From Bacillota bacterium (GTDB lineage Bacteria; Bacillota; Clostridia; Peptostreptococcales; Acidaminobacteraceae): a stretch of DNA of 64,000 nt. Shown one piece after another: positions 43,631 to 53,648 of this stretch. The DNA lies in the NCBI GenBank assembly GCA_020161295.1, contig JAIUOA010000009.1, forward strand, positions 1-64,000, read 5' to 3'. The notes beneath the pieces are model-generated. The model was not told the origin of the DNA, did not search any database, and saw only the letters and a list, made by a program, of their open reading frames with translations. Position numbers and translations under genes: made by a program. The stretch's first letter is position 1. Every line of letters starts with the position of its first letter.

Positions 43631-44881
43631 TTAAGTGGACTTTAACAGAATTTGTGCCAATGCCTTCGTTTGTTCGTAACGGCTGTATTTTTCGATGGCC
43701 TTCCATTCAGGTTCATGCGGAATTTGACCACACTTCCACGCTTGATAGTAGCTTAAGATGGCTTTTTCTATGCCATCGATATCCTCAGAATCCACCACAG
43801 TACCAGTCCCTGTCTCCCTAATGATCGAAGCTGCCGCACCATTAAAAGGCACCGTCGCTAAAATCGGCCGGTTTACACGGATATATTCGAACACTTTCCC
43901 GGAATAGAAATTTTCAAGTCCCTTTCCACTACCCATGGAAAGTAAGAGAACATGTGATTCATAGAGCTTTTTTATACTCTCACGATGCGCCATATACCCA
44001 TAAGCGGTTAAACAGGATTCAAGTGAATAGTCATTTTTAAAGCCCTCTAACACGTCTGGTGCGATGTTGCCTACGATACGGATGCTTAAATCAGCAATCT
44101 CGATCCGCCCATCCTTTACCAAACGATCAACTGCTGTAAAGAACTCTACCAGATTTCTTCTGCCATATAAGGATCCTGTGTAGGTAATGGTAAATCGATC
44201 GGCGGCGGATTTTACCTGGTCATAGTCCACAAAATCATCTCCGTCATAGCCATTTGGGATGAAAGTCGATTTACCTTCCAGAACAGGTGCGTCCTTAACG
44301 AAATTCTTAAGCATGAAGGGGGTATTGGTAATAAAGTAATCGCATTTTTCACATACCTGTTTTTCGAGCTTACGTTCAATAGGCAGTCTAAATCGCATCC
44401 AAGGCATGTCTTCGTAATACGGATTATTGGTCCATTCGTCCCTGAAATCCACAACCCACCGAATATTGGGACGCTTCTTTTTCAAATAGAGCCCAAGCAA
44501 ATGGCTACTATAAGGGAACGAAGTGGTATAAATCGTGCCGATCTGTTCACGGTCTATGATCTCAAGTACGCGTTTACGGTTTAATCTTTGCCATAAGAAC
44601 TCTGCATCGGGAATCATCAAAAAACGCCCAACCGCTTTAAATGGCAATGCGAAAATGCCTTTTCTATGAAGCATATCGTAAGGCGGTAACGCAAATACCT
44701 TTAAATGATCGGGAAGCTCCTTAAGCAGACTTTCATCTCTAAGGCTACCGACATACTCCTTAGTGACTACCACGGGTTCGATCTCAAATTGAGGCAAATA
44801 CTTTACGAATTTGGAGCTCCTTTGTATCCCGGATCCTCCCATGGGTGGAAATTCGTTCGCGATAATCAGTGCTTTTAACAT
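43631..44881 (-). CDS. Glycosyltransferase, GT4-like
   Basis: 416 residues. The N-terminus ANEFPPMGGSGIQRSSKFVKYLP (nucleotide-free Rossmann half), VVDFRDEWTNNPYYED in the middle, and the C-terminal FTITYTGSLYGRRNLVEFFTAV and SGKVFEYIRVNRPILA with the sugar-nucleotide-binding E are typical of GT-B fold retaining enzymes. It should transfer a sugar onto a lipid-linked glycan. The ATG overlaps the upstream stop by one base (TAATG). Donor and acceptor unknown. Confidence 0.88.
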   Translation of the reverse strand: MLKALIIANEFPPMGGSGIQRSSKFVKYLPQFEIEPVVVTKEYVGSLRDESLLKELPDHLKVFALPPYDMLHRKGIFALPFKAVGRFLMIPDAEFLWQRLNRKRVLEIIDREQIGTIYTTSFPYSSHLLGLYLKKKRPNIRWVVDFRDEWTNNPYYEDMPWMRFRLPIERKLEKQVCEKCDYFITNTPFMLKNFVKDAPVLEGKSTFIPNGYDGDDFVDYDQVKSAADRFTITYTGSLYGRRNLVEFFTAVDRLVKDGRIEIADLSIRIVGNIAPDVLEGFKNDYSLESCLTAYGYMAHRESIKKLYESHVLLLSMGSGKGLENFYSGKVFEYIRVNRPILATVPFNGAAASIIRETGTGTVVDSEDIDGIEKAILSYYQAWKCGQIPHEPEWKAIEKYSRYEQTKALAQILLKST

Positions 44882-46164
44882 TATCTTCCACTACCTAACA
44901 ATACGATATTAAAGCCTTTTTCAGTGAGTAATGAACGGTTGAGAAAATTACGCGTATCGATGATGGTGTTTCCTCTCATCAATCCTTTAATGCGATCAAA
45001 ATCGATGTTTTCATAGCGGTCATGGTGAACGCCTAAAACGAGGACATCGGCCCCTTTTACAGCTTCATAGATATCGCTGATGACTTCATCGTTATCAAAC
45101 ACATAAGGATCATTAAGCACCAACTGATAACGATTTGAATGATGGATCAACTCAACCAACTCCATTATCGGACTTTCACGCATGTCGTCGATATTCGGCT
45201 TGTAAGTCAATCCTAAAATACAGGCTGCTGGTTTCTCGATAAGCTGAGTTGCCTTCTCTAATAAATCAAAGACGTGGTGTGGCATGCTATCGTTCGTCTC
45301 TCTGGCAAGCTTAATAATGCGAGCAAGCTCAGGTTGCTTTTCAACGATAAACCAAGGGTCCACTGCCAGACAATGTCCGCCAACACCTGGTCCAGGTTGA
45401 TGAATATTCACACGTGGATGTTTATTTGATAACTCGATAACTTCCCATGCATTGATTCCCATAACAGTACATAATTTCGCAAGCTCGTTTGCAAGCGCAA
45501 TATTCACATCTCTAAACGTATTTTCCATCAGCTTGCACATTTCAGCCGTCGTTGAATCCGTAAGGTAGATTTCACCCTTTACAAACGAACGGTAGAGTTT
45601 TTTGCCAGCTTCTGAGGAAGCTTGGTTGATGCCACCGACGATGCGGTTATTCTCCACGAGTTCAAATAAGATCTTGCCTGGAATAACGCGCTCTGGAGAA
45701 TGCGCCACTAAAACATCCGTACCGATCGCCAGTCCTGAGCGCTCTAAAATAGGGACGACGATGTCCAGCGTGGATCTTGGTGGTGAAGTCGATTCTAAAA
45801 TAACCATATCCCCTTCTTTCAGCACAGGTAAAATGGCTTCAGTGGCACTTACGACATAGGTCATGTCAGCGCCCTTATCCTTTAAAATCGGTGTTGGAAC
45901 CGCGATAATATAGACATCACAAGCCTCCATTTTGGTAGAAGCCTTTAAGCGGCCATTTGCCACTACTTGTTTTACCAAGTCTTCCAAATAAGGCTCTTCG
46001 ATGGTTACTTTTCCTTCATTAAGCGCATTCACGACGCGTTCATTGACATCGTAACCGACAACCATATGTCCATTACTAGCAAACATAGCGGCTGTGGGTA
46101 ACCCAATATAGCCCAGTCCTATAACACATATTTTTTTTGATTCTGGATTTCTACTTGCTTGCAT
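44881..46164 (-). CDS. wecC: Nucleotide-sugar dehydrogenase, UDP-ManNAc dehydrogenase-like
   Basis: 427 residues from an ATG at 46164, 8 nt after GGAGG; a TTG further up lies inside the flippase end. It oxidises a UDP-hexosamine C6 to the uronic acid with two NAD+. Seen: NAD motif VIGLGYIGLPTAA (14-26), catalytic C265 in GPGVGGHCLAVDP, and ENTFRDVNIALANELA. The sequence is closest to WecC-type UDP-N-acetylmannosamine dehydrogenases, so an aminouronic acid in the wall polymer is likely. Overlaps the flippase gene by 14 nt. Confidence 0.9.
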   Translation of the reverse strand: MQASRNPESKKICVIGLGYIGLPTAAMFASNGHMVVGYDVNERVVNALNEGKVTIEEPYLEDLVKQVVANGRLKASTKMEACDVYIIAVPTPILKDKGADMTYVVSATEAILPVLKEGDMVILESTSPPRSTLDIVVPILERSGLAIGTDVLVAHSPERVIPGKILFELVENNRIVGGINQASSEAGKKLYRSFVKGEIYLTDSTTAEMCKLMENTFRDVNIALANELAKLCTVMGINAWEVIELSNKHPRVNIHQPGPGVGGHCLAVDPWFIVEKQPELARIIKLARETNDSMPHHVFDLLEKATQLIEKPAACILGLTYKPNIDDMRESPIMELVELIHHSNRYQLVLNDPYVFDNDEVISDIYEAVKGADVLVLGVHHDRYENIDFDRIKGLMRGNTIIDTRNFLNRSLLTEKGFNIVLLGSGR

Positions 46165-47593
46165 GACGACGACCTCCAATCAATTCTCTGAAGAGTTTAA
46201 TTTCTTGTTTATATGCGCCAGATACGCCGATTCCTACGAAGTAAACCAAGGCGCTGGCAAAAATGACTAAAATTAAGGTGACCTTTCCTGAAACGCGATC
46301 CAGCAACCAAAACCCTGTTAAGGTCATGGCAACCGAAGCGATTACGACAGAAATCAGTGCTTTTATGTCAAATCGCAACTTAATGCGTTTTGATCCGAAG
46401 ATGACCATAAGAATACTATGGAAAGCATAAGAGGCCGCTGTGGTTAGTGCCGCAACAGCATATCCATAAATGGGGATGAAAATGAAGTTAAGCAAAATAT
46501 TTAATAGTGCACCTGCAATACTGATAATGAAGATCGAATTTGTTTTCTTAGTGAGTTCAAAGGGCTTCGATGCATATTCCGATAGTCCTAAAAAGAACAT
46601 ACCAAACGCCACATAACCGATAATGGCGGCTCCCTCCACATAAGCCTCGTCTAAGATAAATTCAGAAACACCTTGCGAGATCATCCATAATCCAAATGCC
46701 GCAGGTATGGCGATTAGTTGATATAGCCGGATACTCTGGGCCAACAGATGCTCTGTATCCTTTACATCGCCCTTTTGGAAGCTGGAGAGGATGTTCGGAT
46801 AAACCGCGCGCATCAATCCCACCGTCAATAATGTGAAGGCCGCAGAAGCAACCGAATAGTTCGCGGTGTAGATACCAACCTCTGCCTCTGAATAAAACAG
46901 CTTGATGATGAAACGATCTGATAAGCTCATGATCATCATCGTAAAGCTTAGGCCGATGAGTGGATAACCAAAGGCGATGAACGACTTCACCGGTTTTAGG
47001 TCAACATGCTTAAAATTGATTCGTATTTTAAGGATTGTTGCAATCGTCAGTGCCAATAAGGTATCAGAAATAAAGTTACCAAAAAGGATGGCCATATGAT
47101 TTTGAACACCCATGTAATAGAGACCAACCATGGCGAGAAGCTTAATGATCATCGCACCAAGCGAAACAAAGACGGCTGACCTGACATATCGCTTCGAGAC
47201 CAAAAGACCGCTAAGGACCTGATACGTACTGTATGACAGATAGAATACGATTAATAGCAGCGGTGAAATGTCGTACTTAAAGTAATACCGCTCTAGGACG
47301 AGGAGGATTCCAGCCACAAACTGTGAGCCTAAGAGCATCGCTGCTAATGTACTCAGAAGCGTACTAGCATCAAAACTCTCGTCATTTGAAAAACGATAGG
47401 CTGAGTGATATACCCAGCCTGAAATCAACGTAAATGTAATCAAAATCAATGGATTGATCAGGCCGTATTTTCCATATTCATCAGGGCTTAGAAGCCTAGA
47501 ATATACAGAAATTGCCACGACGCCGATGATTCCTTCCAACACCTTCGCAGGCATATAAAACATCATATCCCTTTGAATGCCTTTTCTGCTCAT
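46151..47593 (-). CDS. Polysaccharide flippase (Wzx-like, MOP superfamily)
   Basis: 480 residues, ATG after AAGGAGTTATT, with 14 membrane segments. VISVYSRLLSPDEYGKYGLINPL is typical of the family's start. It moves lipid-linked repeat units across the membrane, after which the Wzy-like protein at the end of the operon would polymerise them. First gene of the operon, with its own promoter. Confidence 0.92.
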   Translation of the reverse strand: MSRKGIQRDMMFYMPAKVLEGIIGVVAISVYSRLLSPDEYGKYGLINPLILITFTLISGWVYHSAYRFSNDESFDASTLLSTLAAMLLGSQFVAGILLVLERYYFKYDISPLLLIVFYLSYSTYQVLSGLLVSKRYVRSAVFVSLGAMIIKLLAMVGLYYMGVQNHMAILFGNFISDTLLALTIATILKIRINFKHVDLKPVKSFIAFGYPLIGLSFTMMIMSLSDRFIIKLFYSEAEVGIYTANYSVASAAFTLLTVGLMRAVYPNILSSFQKGDVKDTEHLLAQSIRLYQLIAIPAAFGLWMISQGVSEFILDEAYVEGAAIIGYVAFGMFFLGLSEYASKPFELTKKTNSIFIISIAGALLNILLNFIFIPIYGYAVAALTTAASYAFHSILMVIFGSKRIKLRFDIKALISVVIASVAMTLTGFWLLDRVSGKVTLILVIFASALVYFVGIGVSGAYKQEIKLFRELIGGRRHASK

Positions 47594-47649
47594 AATAACT
47601 CCTTCGATGGATCAGCCGACGATGCGACTCTTTTAGAAAATCCGACTTT

Positions 47650-47678
47650 ATTATACCATCAAATGCGTTCGCTGTATC
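47650..47678 (-). promoter_or_regulatory. Promoter of the polysaccharide operon
   Basis: GATACA (47673-47678) and TATAAT (47650-47655) with a 17-bp spacer on the minus strand, 57 bp before the flippase start. Confidence 0.6.
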
Positions 47679-47705
47679 TTAAAATCTATTCACAAACCAC
47701 TGAAA

Positions 47706-49931
47706 TCATCCCTTTTTTAAATTATTCCAAAGGCGGATAAGCGACATCATGGTCTGTTGTCTGGTATAGTTAGCTAAAGGTGAAAAGGCGGTACTGCTCG
47801 TCCCTCCCATAACACTTTTTCCATTCGTAGGATCTTTTATGGTCGATAGCTGACTGATACCTTCTAGTGCCCAGCTTGGCAATGCTTTCGTGTCGTCGAA
47901 GTTAAGCGAAGCACCTATTTCATCCGCTTCCAAATATTTGGCAACTCGACTCAAAATTGCTGCGGCTTCCATTCGCTTAATGGTACCCGTCCCGAAAGTA
48001 TCTGGACCAGATCCATTCACCAGGCCGAGTGCATTTAGCGCGAGTACAGCTGGGTCCTTAGTGTCTTTAAACTTGCTGGTATTTAGCGCGTTAATGCCTT
48101 TTGACTTTAAATAATCGGTCATATTAAGCCCAGCATCCGCTTCTATAAGTGTGGTGATTAAACGACAAAAGTCCACGCGGTTGATATCCATCGCATAATC
48201 ATAACGCTGATTATTGGGCACCAAACCCGCTGCAATCGCAGCCTTTACCTCTGGCTTTGCATAAGAAAGGGACGTCACAGCTGTCGGGAATCCCGATACA
48301 TCCGAACCGAGGTAGAAATAACTAAGACCTCCAATTCTATAACGGTAACTGATGAGTGCACGTTGCTTGAGGCCATTTAGTGATTCAAAATGAACCACAT
48401 GTCGTTTACTACCAGCCGCATATTCAAAGGAACTCCCACCCGTAACTGGATCAACAGCGATGGAACGCCCTTTTGAAAGCGCCATCACTTCATCATAGGG
48501 AATATCACGGGCTGATTTCGGAACACTTGTGAGGTCATAATCCACACCGATGGTCATGGTCCCGAGCAATATTTTCGATTTTGGGATCACTTGGGTCACA
48601 TACTTTAGAACACGGTTGATTCTAACGAGATTGCTGACCTCACCCGGTGCATTACTCCCGTTCATATAACTAGAGTCTGAGTGATCGTCATATAAGATGA
48701 CATGAACAAAATCGCTGATCTGTCCGATGTTTTTATAGTCATAAAATGAAATTGCTTGCTCTGAATCTTTAAAATTTGCGCCGACGGAGGTCATCAAAAC
48801 TTTACCTTCAGAAACTAGGCGCGCCTTTAGAAGCTTTAAAAAGGCGTTATATTTATCCCTAGTCGTTTGATCAATCGAACCAAACACCTCGAAACCCATG
48901 TTGACCCCACCAAATTGGTATTTGGTCACTGTGGTCATGATTTCATCGATGGCTTTGTTCATGCTTGTGGAGGATGCTAAAACCTGATCCACTGCAGCGC
49001 GATCATAGCCGGTGGCATATGCGTTAGTGATTCCCAGCAAAGGCGTAATGCCTTCAGATCTGCAAAATGCAATCGCTTCAGATGAATTCTTTAGAACTGC
49101 AGCAGGACCCGCTAAATTGGCTTGGAGGGTGTCATATGTGATGTAAAAATATTGATTGTTCATCTTCTTGATTTTTTCTTGATCGCCGTTGATATACCCA
49201 ACTTTAAATGTTACGAGTGTTAAATCGTCAGCATATTTCTTTAAAAGGTCCAGCTGATAACCAGAGGTGATTTTTTCAGTGGGATCGGCTTCCCAGTACG
49301 TGTCGTTAAAATAAGTGTGAAGCTCCTTCATACTGCCATCTGTGGCAGGGGTTACAGGTGTAGGCGTCACCGCAGCTGTGGGAATTCCGAAATTCGCGAT
49401 TTCGTTACGCTTCAGTGCACGTGTGGGATCAGTACCAATTAATGACTTAGGAATCAAATTATGATCTAAAGCTACATAGAGATACATCTTATCTTCAGCA
49501 CTTAAACTGCCAGTGTTCGAAAAAACATATTCATTTTCGTAATCGTAGTGGTACTTGCCCTTTGCATTAGAAAGGTATCTGGCCACGAACACGATGGAGG
49601 CTTTATCGCTATACCCCCACTTCTTTGTGTCGATAATGCCCTTATTCACCTCAGCGGTAACGTAAGCTGAAGCCCATGAAGACGGTAATTTCCCATATTT
49701 ATCGGCCACTGGAGGAAGCGTCGACCCTTTTGTCCAGTATGCCTGCGTGGTAACGATGGCAACGTACTCTTCTATGGTCATCTCGCGAGTAGGTTCAATG
49801 GATAGATTGAAGTGAGGGTCGGAATATGTATTGAGATAACCCTTTGACTGTACAAGTGCAAAGCTCGAAAGCGGGGAAAGCAAACTTACGAGCAGTGCTA
49901 CTAAGATGATTAGCGTTACGTTTTTCTTCAT
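47706..49931 (-). CDS. SLH-domain GH18-like surface protein
   Basis: 741 residues, ATG after AAGGAGATGTAACCA. Signal peptide 1-25. SLH-like segments are at about 45-100 and 105-180, a short Pro/Thr linker follows (185-195), then a GH18-type barrel (about 200-530; LLGITNAYATGYD, YQFGGVNMGFEVFG, VHVILYDDH, LLGTMTIGVDYD). Three more SLH-like repeats end the protein (about 565-610, 630-670, 680-740). The GH18 motif DGxxxDxE reads GGVNMGFE: the proton donor E348 remains but the preceding Asp residues are Gly. It precedes the wall-polysaccharide operon, whose product it probably binds. Confidence 0.85.
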   Translation of the reverse strand: MKKNVTLIILVALLVSLLSPLSSFALVQSKGYLNTYSDPHFNLSIEPTREMTIEEYVAIVTTQAYWTKGSTLPPVADKYGKLPSSWASAYVTAEVNKGIIDTKKWGYSDKASIVFVARYLSNAKGKYHYDYENEYVFSNTGSLSAEDKMYLYVALDHNLIPKSLIGTDPTRALKRNEIANFGIPTAAVTPTPVTPATDGSMKELHTYFNDTYWEADPTEKITSGYQLDLLKKYADDLTLVTFKVGYINGDQEKIKKMNNQYFYITYDTLQANLAGPAAVLKNSSEAIAFCRSEGITPLLGITNAYATGYDRAAVDQVLASSTSMNKAIDEIMTTVTKYQFGGVNMGFEVFGSIDQTTRDKYNAFLKLLKARLVSEGKVLMTSVGANFKDSEQAISFYDYKNIGQISDFVHVILYDDHSDSSYMNGSNAPGEVSNLVRINRVLKYVTQVIPKSKILLGTMTIGVDYDLTSVPKSARDIPYDEVMALSKGRSIAVDPVTGGSSFEYAAGSKRHVVHFESLNGLKQRALISYRYRIGGLSYFYLGSDVSGFPTAVTSLSYAKPEVKAAIAAGLVPNNQRYDYAMDINRVDFCRLITTLIEADAGLNMTDYLKSKGINALNTSKFKDTKDPAVLALNALGLVNGSGPDTFGTGTIKRMEAAAILSRVAKYLEADEIGASLNFDDTKALPSWALEGISQLSTIKDPTNGKSVMGGTSSTAFSPLANYTRQQTMMSLIRLWNNLKKG

Positions 49932-50005
49932 TGGTTACATCTCCTTTTATCAGTTTATAAGCATTATAACATGTTCACCTGACTGGTAATAGACACAAAA
50001 AGAAC

Positions 50006-50032
50006 AAAAGCTGATGCTAAGCACCAGCTTTA
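50006..50032 (-). terminator. Terminator of the 3-hydroxybutyrate-type operon
   Basis: AAAGCTG and CAGCTTT with inner TGC/GCA form a stem, followed on the minus strand by TGTTCTTTTTG, 25 bp beyond the thiolase stop. Confidence 0.75.
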
Positions 50033-50056
50033 TACCGAACATACTAATGTTACTTG

Positions 50057-51235
50057 TTATGGCCGTTCAATCAGCAGACTCGTTCCCATGCCGCCACCAA
50101 TGCAAAGCGTTGCAAGACCTTTTTTAGCATCGCGCTTGATCATTTCATGAATCAATGTGACGAGAATTCTCGTTCCACTCGCACCTACTGGGTGACCGAT
50201 GGCGATGGCGCCTCCATTGACATTTACAATCTCTGGATTGATGTTTAAGTCCTGTACCACGGAAAGCGACTGTGCAGCGAAAGCTTCATTGGCTTCCACC
50301 AAATCGAGGTCTTCAACCGTCCAACCAGCAGAAGCTAGTGCTGCTTTAGTTGCAGGAACTGGTCCATAGCCCATAATGGAAGGGTCAACGCCTTTAGTGC
50401 CGAAACCTTTAATGACCGCGAGTACCTCAAGCCCTAATGCATTTGCCTTTTCCGCACTCATAACGAGCACCATGGCAGCGCCATCATTGATTCCAGATGC
50501 GTTTCCTGCAGTGACAGTTCCATCCTTTTTAAATGCAGGCTTCAGCTTTTGCAGACTCTCAAATGTCACACCGTGTTTGATGTATTCATCCTGATCCACG
50601 ATGACATCGCCTTTACGACCAGCGATGACCACAGGGACAATTTCATCCTTAAAACGGCCTTCTTTTTGCGCTTTTTCAGCCTTGTTTTGACTAGCCGTCG
50701 CAAATTGATCTTGCACTTCACGACTCAACTGCCATTGTTCAGCGATGTTCTCAGCGGTGATGCCCATATGATAATCATGAAAAGCATCCGTCAAAGCATC
50801 TTTAATGAGGTGATCCTGCATCTGGACATGTCCCATTTTGCTCCCCCAGCGGTTTTGCATCGCAAGGTAAGGCGCGTTAGACATGCTTTCAGCACCACCA
50901 CATAAGATTACGTCAGCGCCACCACTACTGATGATTTGAGCGGCTAAGCTCACCGCTCTTAAACCTGAGCCACAGAGGATGTTTAGCGTCATCGCAGGCA
51001 CTTCCACAGGTAATCCCGCTTTAACAGCCACTTGTCTTGCGATGTTTTGACCTTGACCAGCGCTCAATATGTTTCCGATGATGACTTCATCAATTTGATT
51101 TTCTGAAATGCCCGCGCGTTTAATGACCTCTTTAGCGGCTACGACCCCTAAATCCACCACAGAAACGTCTTTCAATGCGCCTCCAAATGCACCAACAGGT
51201 GTTCTCGCAGCCGATACGATGACGACTTCTCTCAT
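50057..51235 (-). CDS. thlA: Acetyl-CoA acetyltransferase (thiolase)
   Basis: 392 residues, ATG after ATAGGAGGCTAAT. It splits acetoacetyl-CoA into two acetyl-CoA, or condenses them. The nucleophile is C88 in [11 protein letters not shown]; the C-terminal base motifs [11 protein letters not shown] and CIGGGMG are intact. Length is standard. As the last gene of a permease-CoA transferase-dehydrogenase operon it should act in the breakdown direction, ending a route from 3-hydroxybutyrate. Confidence 0.95.
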   Translation of the reverse strand: MREVVIVSAARTPVGAFGGALKDVSVVDLGVVAAKEVIKRAGISENQIDEVIIGNILSAGQGQNIARQVAVKAGLPVEVPAMTLNILCGSGLRAVSLAAQIISSGGADVILCGGAESMSNAPYLAMQNRWGSKMGHVQMQDHLIKDALTDAFHDYHMGITAENIAEQWQLSREVQDQFATASQNKAEKAQKEGRFKDEIVPVVIAGRKGDVIVDQDEYIKHGVTFESLQKLKPAFKKDGTVTAGNASGINDGAAMVLVMSAEKANALGLEVLAVIKGFGTKGVDPSIMGYGPVPATKAALASAGWTVEDLDLVEANEAFAAQSLSVVQDLNINPEIVNVNGGAIAIGHPVGASGTRILVTLIHEMIKRDAKKGLATLCIGGGMGTSLLIERP

Positions 51236-51244
51236 ATTAGCCTC

Positions 51245-51964
51245 CTATAATCTCAATCCGCCATTTACGGATAAATTGTGTCCCGTTATAAATGACGCCT
51301 CATCGCTCGCGAGGAATAAAACAGCATTTGCAATTTCTTGCGGTTCGCCTAAACGGCCGAGCATCGTCTTCTCTCTAATCGGATCTAACACCTTGTCTGG
51401 TACAGTTTTCATCATTTCTGTGTTCACATAACCTGGTGCCACACTGTTCACGCGAACTGCTGCGCCTTTTCTAGAAAACTCCTTCGCCCAAGTTTTCATC
51501 ATCCCGATGACACCGGCTTTGGTCGCTGCATAATTTGATTGGCCCACGTTACCGTACTCGCCAACCACAGATGCGATATTGATGATGCTACCACTGCCTT
51601 GCTCCATCATGAGCGGACCAGCGATTTGCGTCATGTTGAAAACGCCCTTGAGGTTGACATTGATGACTGCATCCCACATGTCTTCCGTCATTTTGTTGAT
51701 AAGTGCATCGCGCGTAATGCCCGCATTATTAACGAGAATATCCACACGACCATACTCCGCTACAGCGAAAGCATAGAACGCTTCAATTGCACTACGGTCC
51801 GTAACGTTTAAAGCATACCCTTTAATGCTTTCATTTTCAAATTCTGCAACATTCATGTCGACCGCGATAACCTTTGCACCCTCTCTTGCAAAAGTTTCAC
51901 AGATTGATCTGCCGATGCCCTGTGAGCCACCTGTTACGACGGCTACTTTATCTTTTAATCTCAT
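51245..51964 (-). CDS. Short-chain dehydrogenase (3-hydroxybutyrate/3-oxoacyl type)
   Basis: 239 residues, ATG after AAGGAGTGGAATC. SDR family with TGGSQGIG (11-18), NNAG and the active-site S132, Y145, K149. The overall sequence resembles FabG/PhaB (3-oxoacyl reductases), but D36 at the end of strand 2 (VIAVDMN) is the residue that favours NAD(H) over NADP(H). With a CoA transferase and thiolase next to it, oxidation of 3-hydroxybutyrate (free acid or CoA ester) with NAD+ is the best reading; a biosynthetic FabG is less likely because no other fatty-acid gene is present. Confidence 0.9.
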   Translation of the reverse strand: MRLKDKVAVVTGGSQGIGRSICETFAREGAKVIAVDMNVAEFENESIKGYALNVTDRSAIEAFYAFAVAEYGRVDILVNNAGITRDALINKMTEDMWDAVINVNLKGVFNMTQIAGPLMMEQGSGSIINIASVVGEYGNVGQSNYAATKAGVIGMMKTWAKEFSRKGAAVRVNSVAPGYVNTEMMKTVPDKVLDPIREKTMLGRLGEPQEIANAVLFLASDEASFITGHNLSVNGGLRL

Positions 51965-52022
51965 GATTCCACTCCTTATACTAAAAGTTCCATATTCTTT
52001 TTCTAATAGCGCATAATAACTT

Positions 52023-53573
52023 TTATTCAGCGAGTTTAAGTCCCATCACGGCATCCTTAAAAATGCGTTCATCCATAATTTTTAACGGCTCAGCAATTGA
52101 TGGTCTAAACTCCATTTGGTCGATGATGTCTCTCTCTAAATCAACTCCTGGTGCAATTTCTATCAGCGTTAAGCCTTTTTCTGTAATGGTAAACACTGCA
52201 CGCTCCGTAACATAGATGACTGGCTGCCCCGTTTCAAAGGCATAATCACCAGAAAATGTTACTTGTTCAACCGACTTGATAAACTTCTTAGCTGATCCTT
52301 CTTGAACGATTTTAAGTTTGCCATCTTCAATTGCTATTTCAAGTCCGCCAGCTGTGAAGGTTCCACAGTAAACCACTTTCTTAGCATTTTGAGAGATATT
52401 AATGAACCCACCACAACCAGGTACCTTAGGACCAAATTTAGACACATTGACATTACCCTTCGCATCGCATTGTGCAAGTCCTAAGAAGGTTACATCCAAA
52501 CCACCGCCATCATAGAAATCGAATTGATAGGTTTGATCGATGATCATGTCAGGATTCGTCGCTGCACCAAAACTTAACCCACCAGCTGGCACACCGCCGA
52601 TGGTTCCTGCTTCAGTGGTTAAGATAAGCCCTTCAACACCCTCTTCATTTGCGACGATGGAAACCCCTTCCGGCATACCAATACCGAGATTTGTGATGGC
52701 ATGTGGCTTAAGCTCCATTGCAGCACGCCTTGCAATCAGTTTTCGCTCTGAAAGCTCAAGTGGCGGGATGCTTTTTACAGGTACTCTAATTTCCTGGCTA
52801 TATGAAGGATTGTATTGCTCAGCAAATGTTTGCATATGCTCTTCAGGTGCTGCCTCTACGATGGCATCTACATAAATGCCTGGAATTTTAACGAGTTTAT
52901 GATTGAGTGTGCCTTCAGCCACTACCTTCTCAACCTGTAAGATAACGATGCCTCCTGAATTTTTAGCCGCTTGCGCAATCGAAAGCATCTCAAGGCTAAG
53001 TGCTTCTTTTTCAAAGGTACAATTTCCCGATGGATCTGCATACGTGCCACGGATAAAGGCGATATCGATTGGGAATGTTTTATAATATAACCACTCTTCG
53101 CCATCAATTTCCATTAATGAAACCAAATCCTCAGTTGCTGATTTGTTGATTTTACCGCCTTCAAGTCTCGGATCCACAAACGTTTTAAGTCCGACCTTCG
53201 TTATGACACCAGGTTTTTTTCCTGCAATTTCTCTAAACAAATGCGAAATGACCCCTTGAGGAAAGTTATACGCTTCAAGCTTCTCTTCAAGTGCCAGTTT
53301 CCCTAGTTTAGGCGCTAAGCCCCAGTGACCACCAACGACGCGCTTAACCATTCCTTCACGACCAAAGTGATTCAATCCTCTATTTTTACCATCACCTTGA
53401 CCAGCGGCATAAACCAGTGTCAATCCTTTGGGTTTGCCTGTCTTTTCATATAAATCTTCCACACCGCGACTCAATGCTTCTGGATGCATGTTGCCCACGA
53501 AGCCTCCTGTCGCGACGGTACTGCCATCTTTAATTAATGCAATCGCCGCTTCAAGTGTCATCAACTTGCTCAT
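52023..53573 (-). CDS. Acyl-CoA:acetate/3-oxoacid CoA transferase
   Basis: 516 residues, ATG after TGGAGGGATTATT. Both halves of a class I CoA transferase are fused in one chain (alpha about 1-260, beta about 275-516). The catalytic glutamate is E321 in [14 protein letters not shown]. Such enzymes move CoA from acetyl-CoA or another thioester to short acids such as acetoacetate, 3-hydroxybutyrate, propionate or lactate. In this operon it would activate acetoacetate or hydroxybutyrate without ATP. A strong stem-loop lies upstream in the gap to the permease gene. Confidence 0.93.
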   Translation of the reverse strand: MSKLMTLEAAIALIKDGSTVATGGFVGNMHPEALSRGVEDLYEKTGKPKGLTLVYAAGQGDGKNRGLNHFGREGMVKRVVGGHWGLAPKLGKLALEEKLEAYNFPQGVISHLFREIAGKKPGVITKVGLKTFVDPRLEGGKINKSATEDLVSLMEIDGEEWLYYKTFPIDIAFIRGTYADPSGNCTFEKEALSLEMLSIAQAAKNSGGIVILQVEKVVAEGTLNHKLVKIPGIYVDAIVEAAPEEHMQTFAEQYNPSYSQEIRVPVKSIPPLELSERKLIARRAAMELKPHAITNLGIGMPEGVSIVANEEGVEGLILTTEAGTIGGVPAGGLSFGAATNPDMIIDQTYQFDFYDGGGLDVTFLGLAQCDAKGNVNVSKFGPKVPGCGGFINISQNAKKVVYCGTFTAGGLEIAIEDGKLKIVQEGSAKKFIKSVEQVTFSGDYAFETGQPVIYVTERAVFTITEKGLTLIEIAPGVDLERDIIDQMEFRPSIAEPLKIMDERIFKDAVMGLKLAE

Positions 53574-53606
53574 AATAATCCCTCCATTTATTAGTCATTC
53601 GGATAA

Positions 53607-53638
53607 GATAGGTCTGGAAATCCCCTCCCAGACCTATC
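53607..53638 (-). other. Intercistronic stem-loop
   Basis: GATAGGTCTGG pairs perfectly with CCAGACCTATC around a 10-base loop in the permease-CoA transferase gap. The downstream strand has no run of T, so mRNA processing or protection is more likely than termination. Confidence 0.55.
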
Positions 53639-53648
53639 CTCAATTTGA

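Noticed and set aside
51245..51964. Fatty-acid synthesis cluster containing fabG
   Set aside because: No other fab gene is present; the CoA transferase, thiolase and GntP permease point to catabolism.
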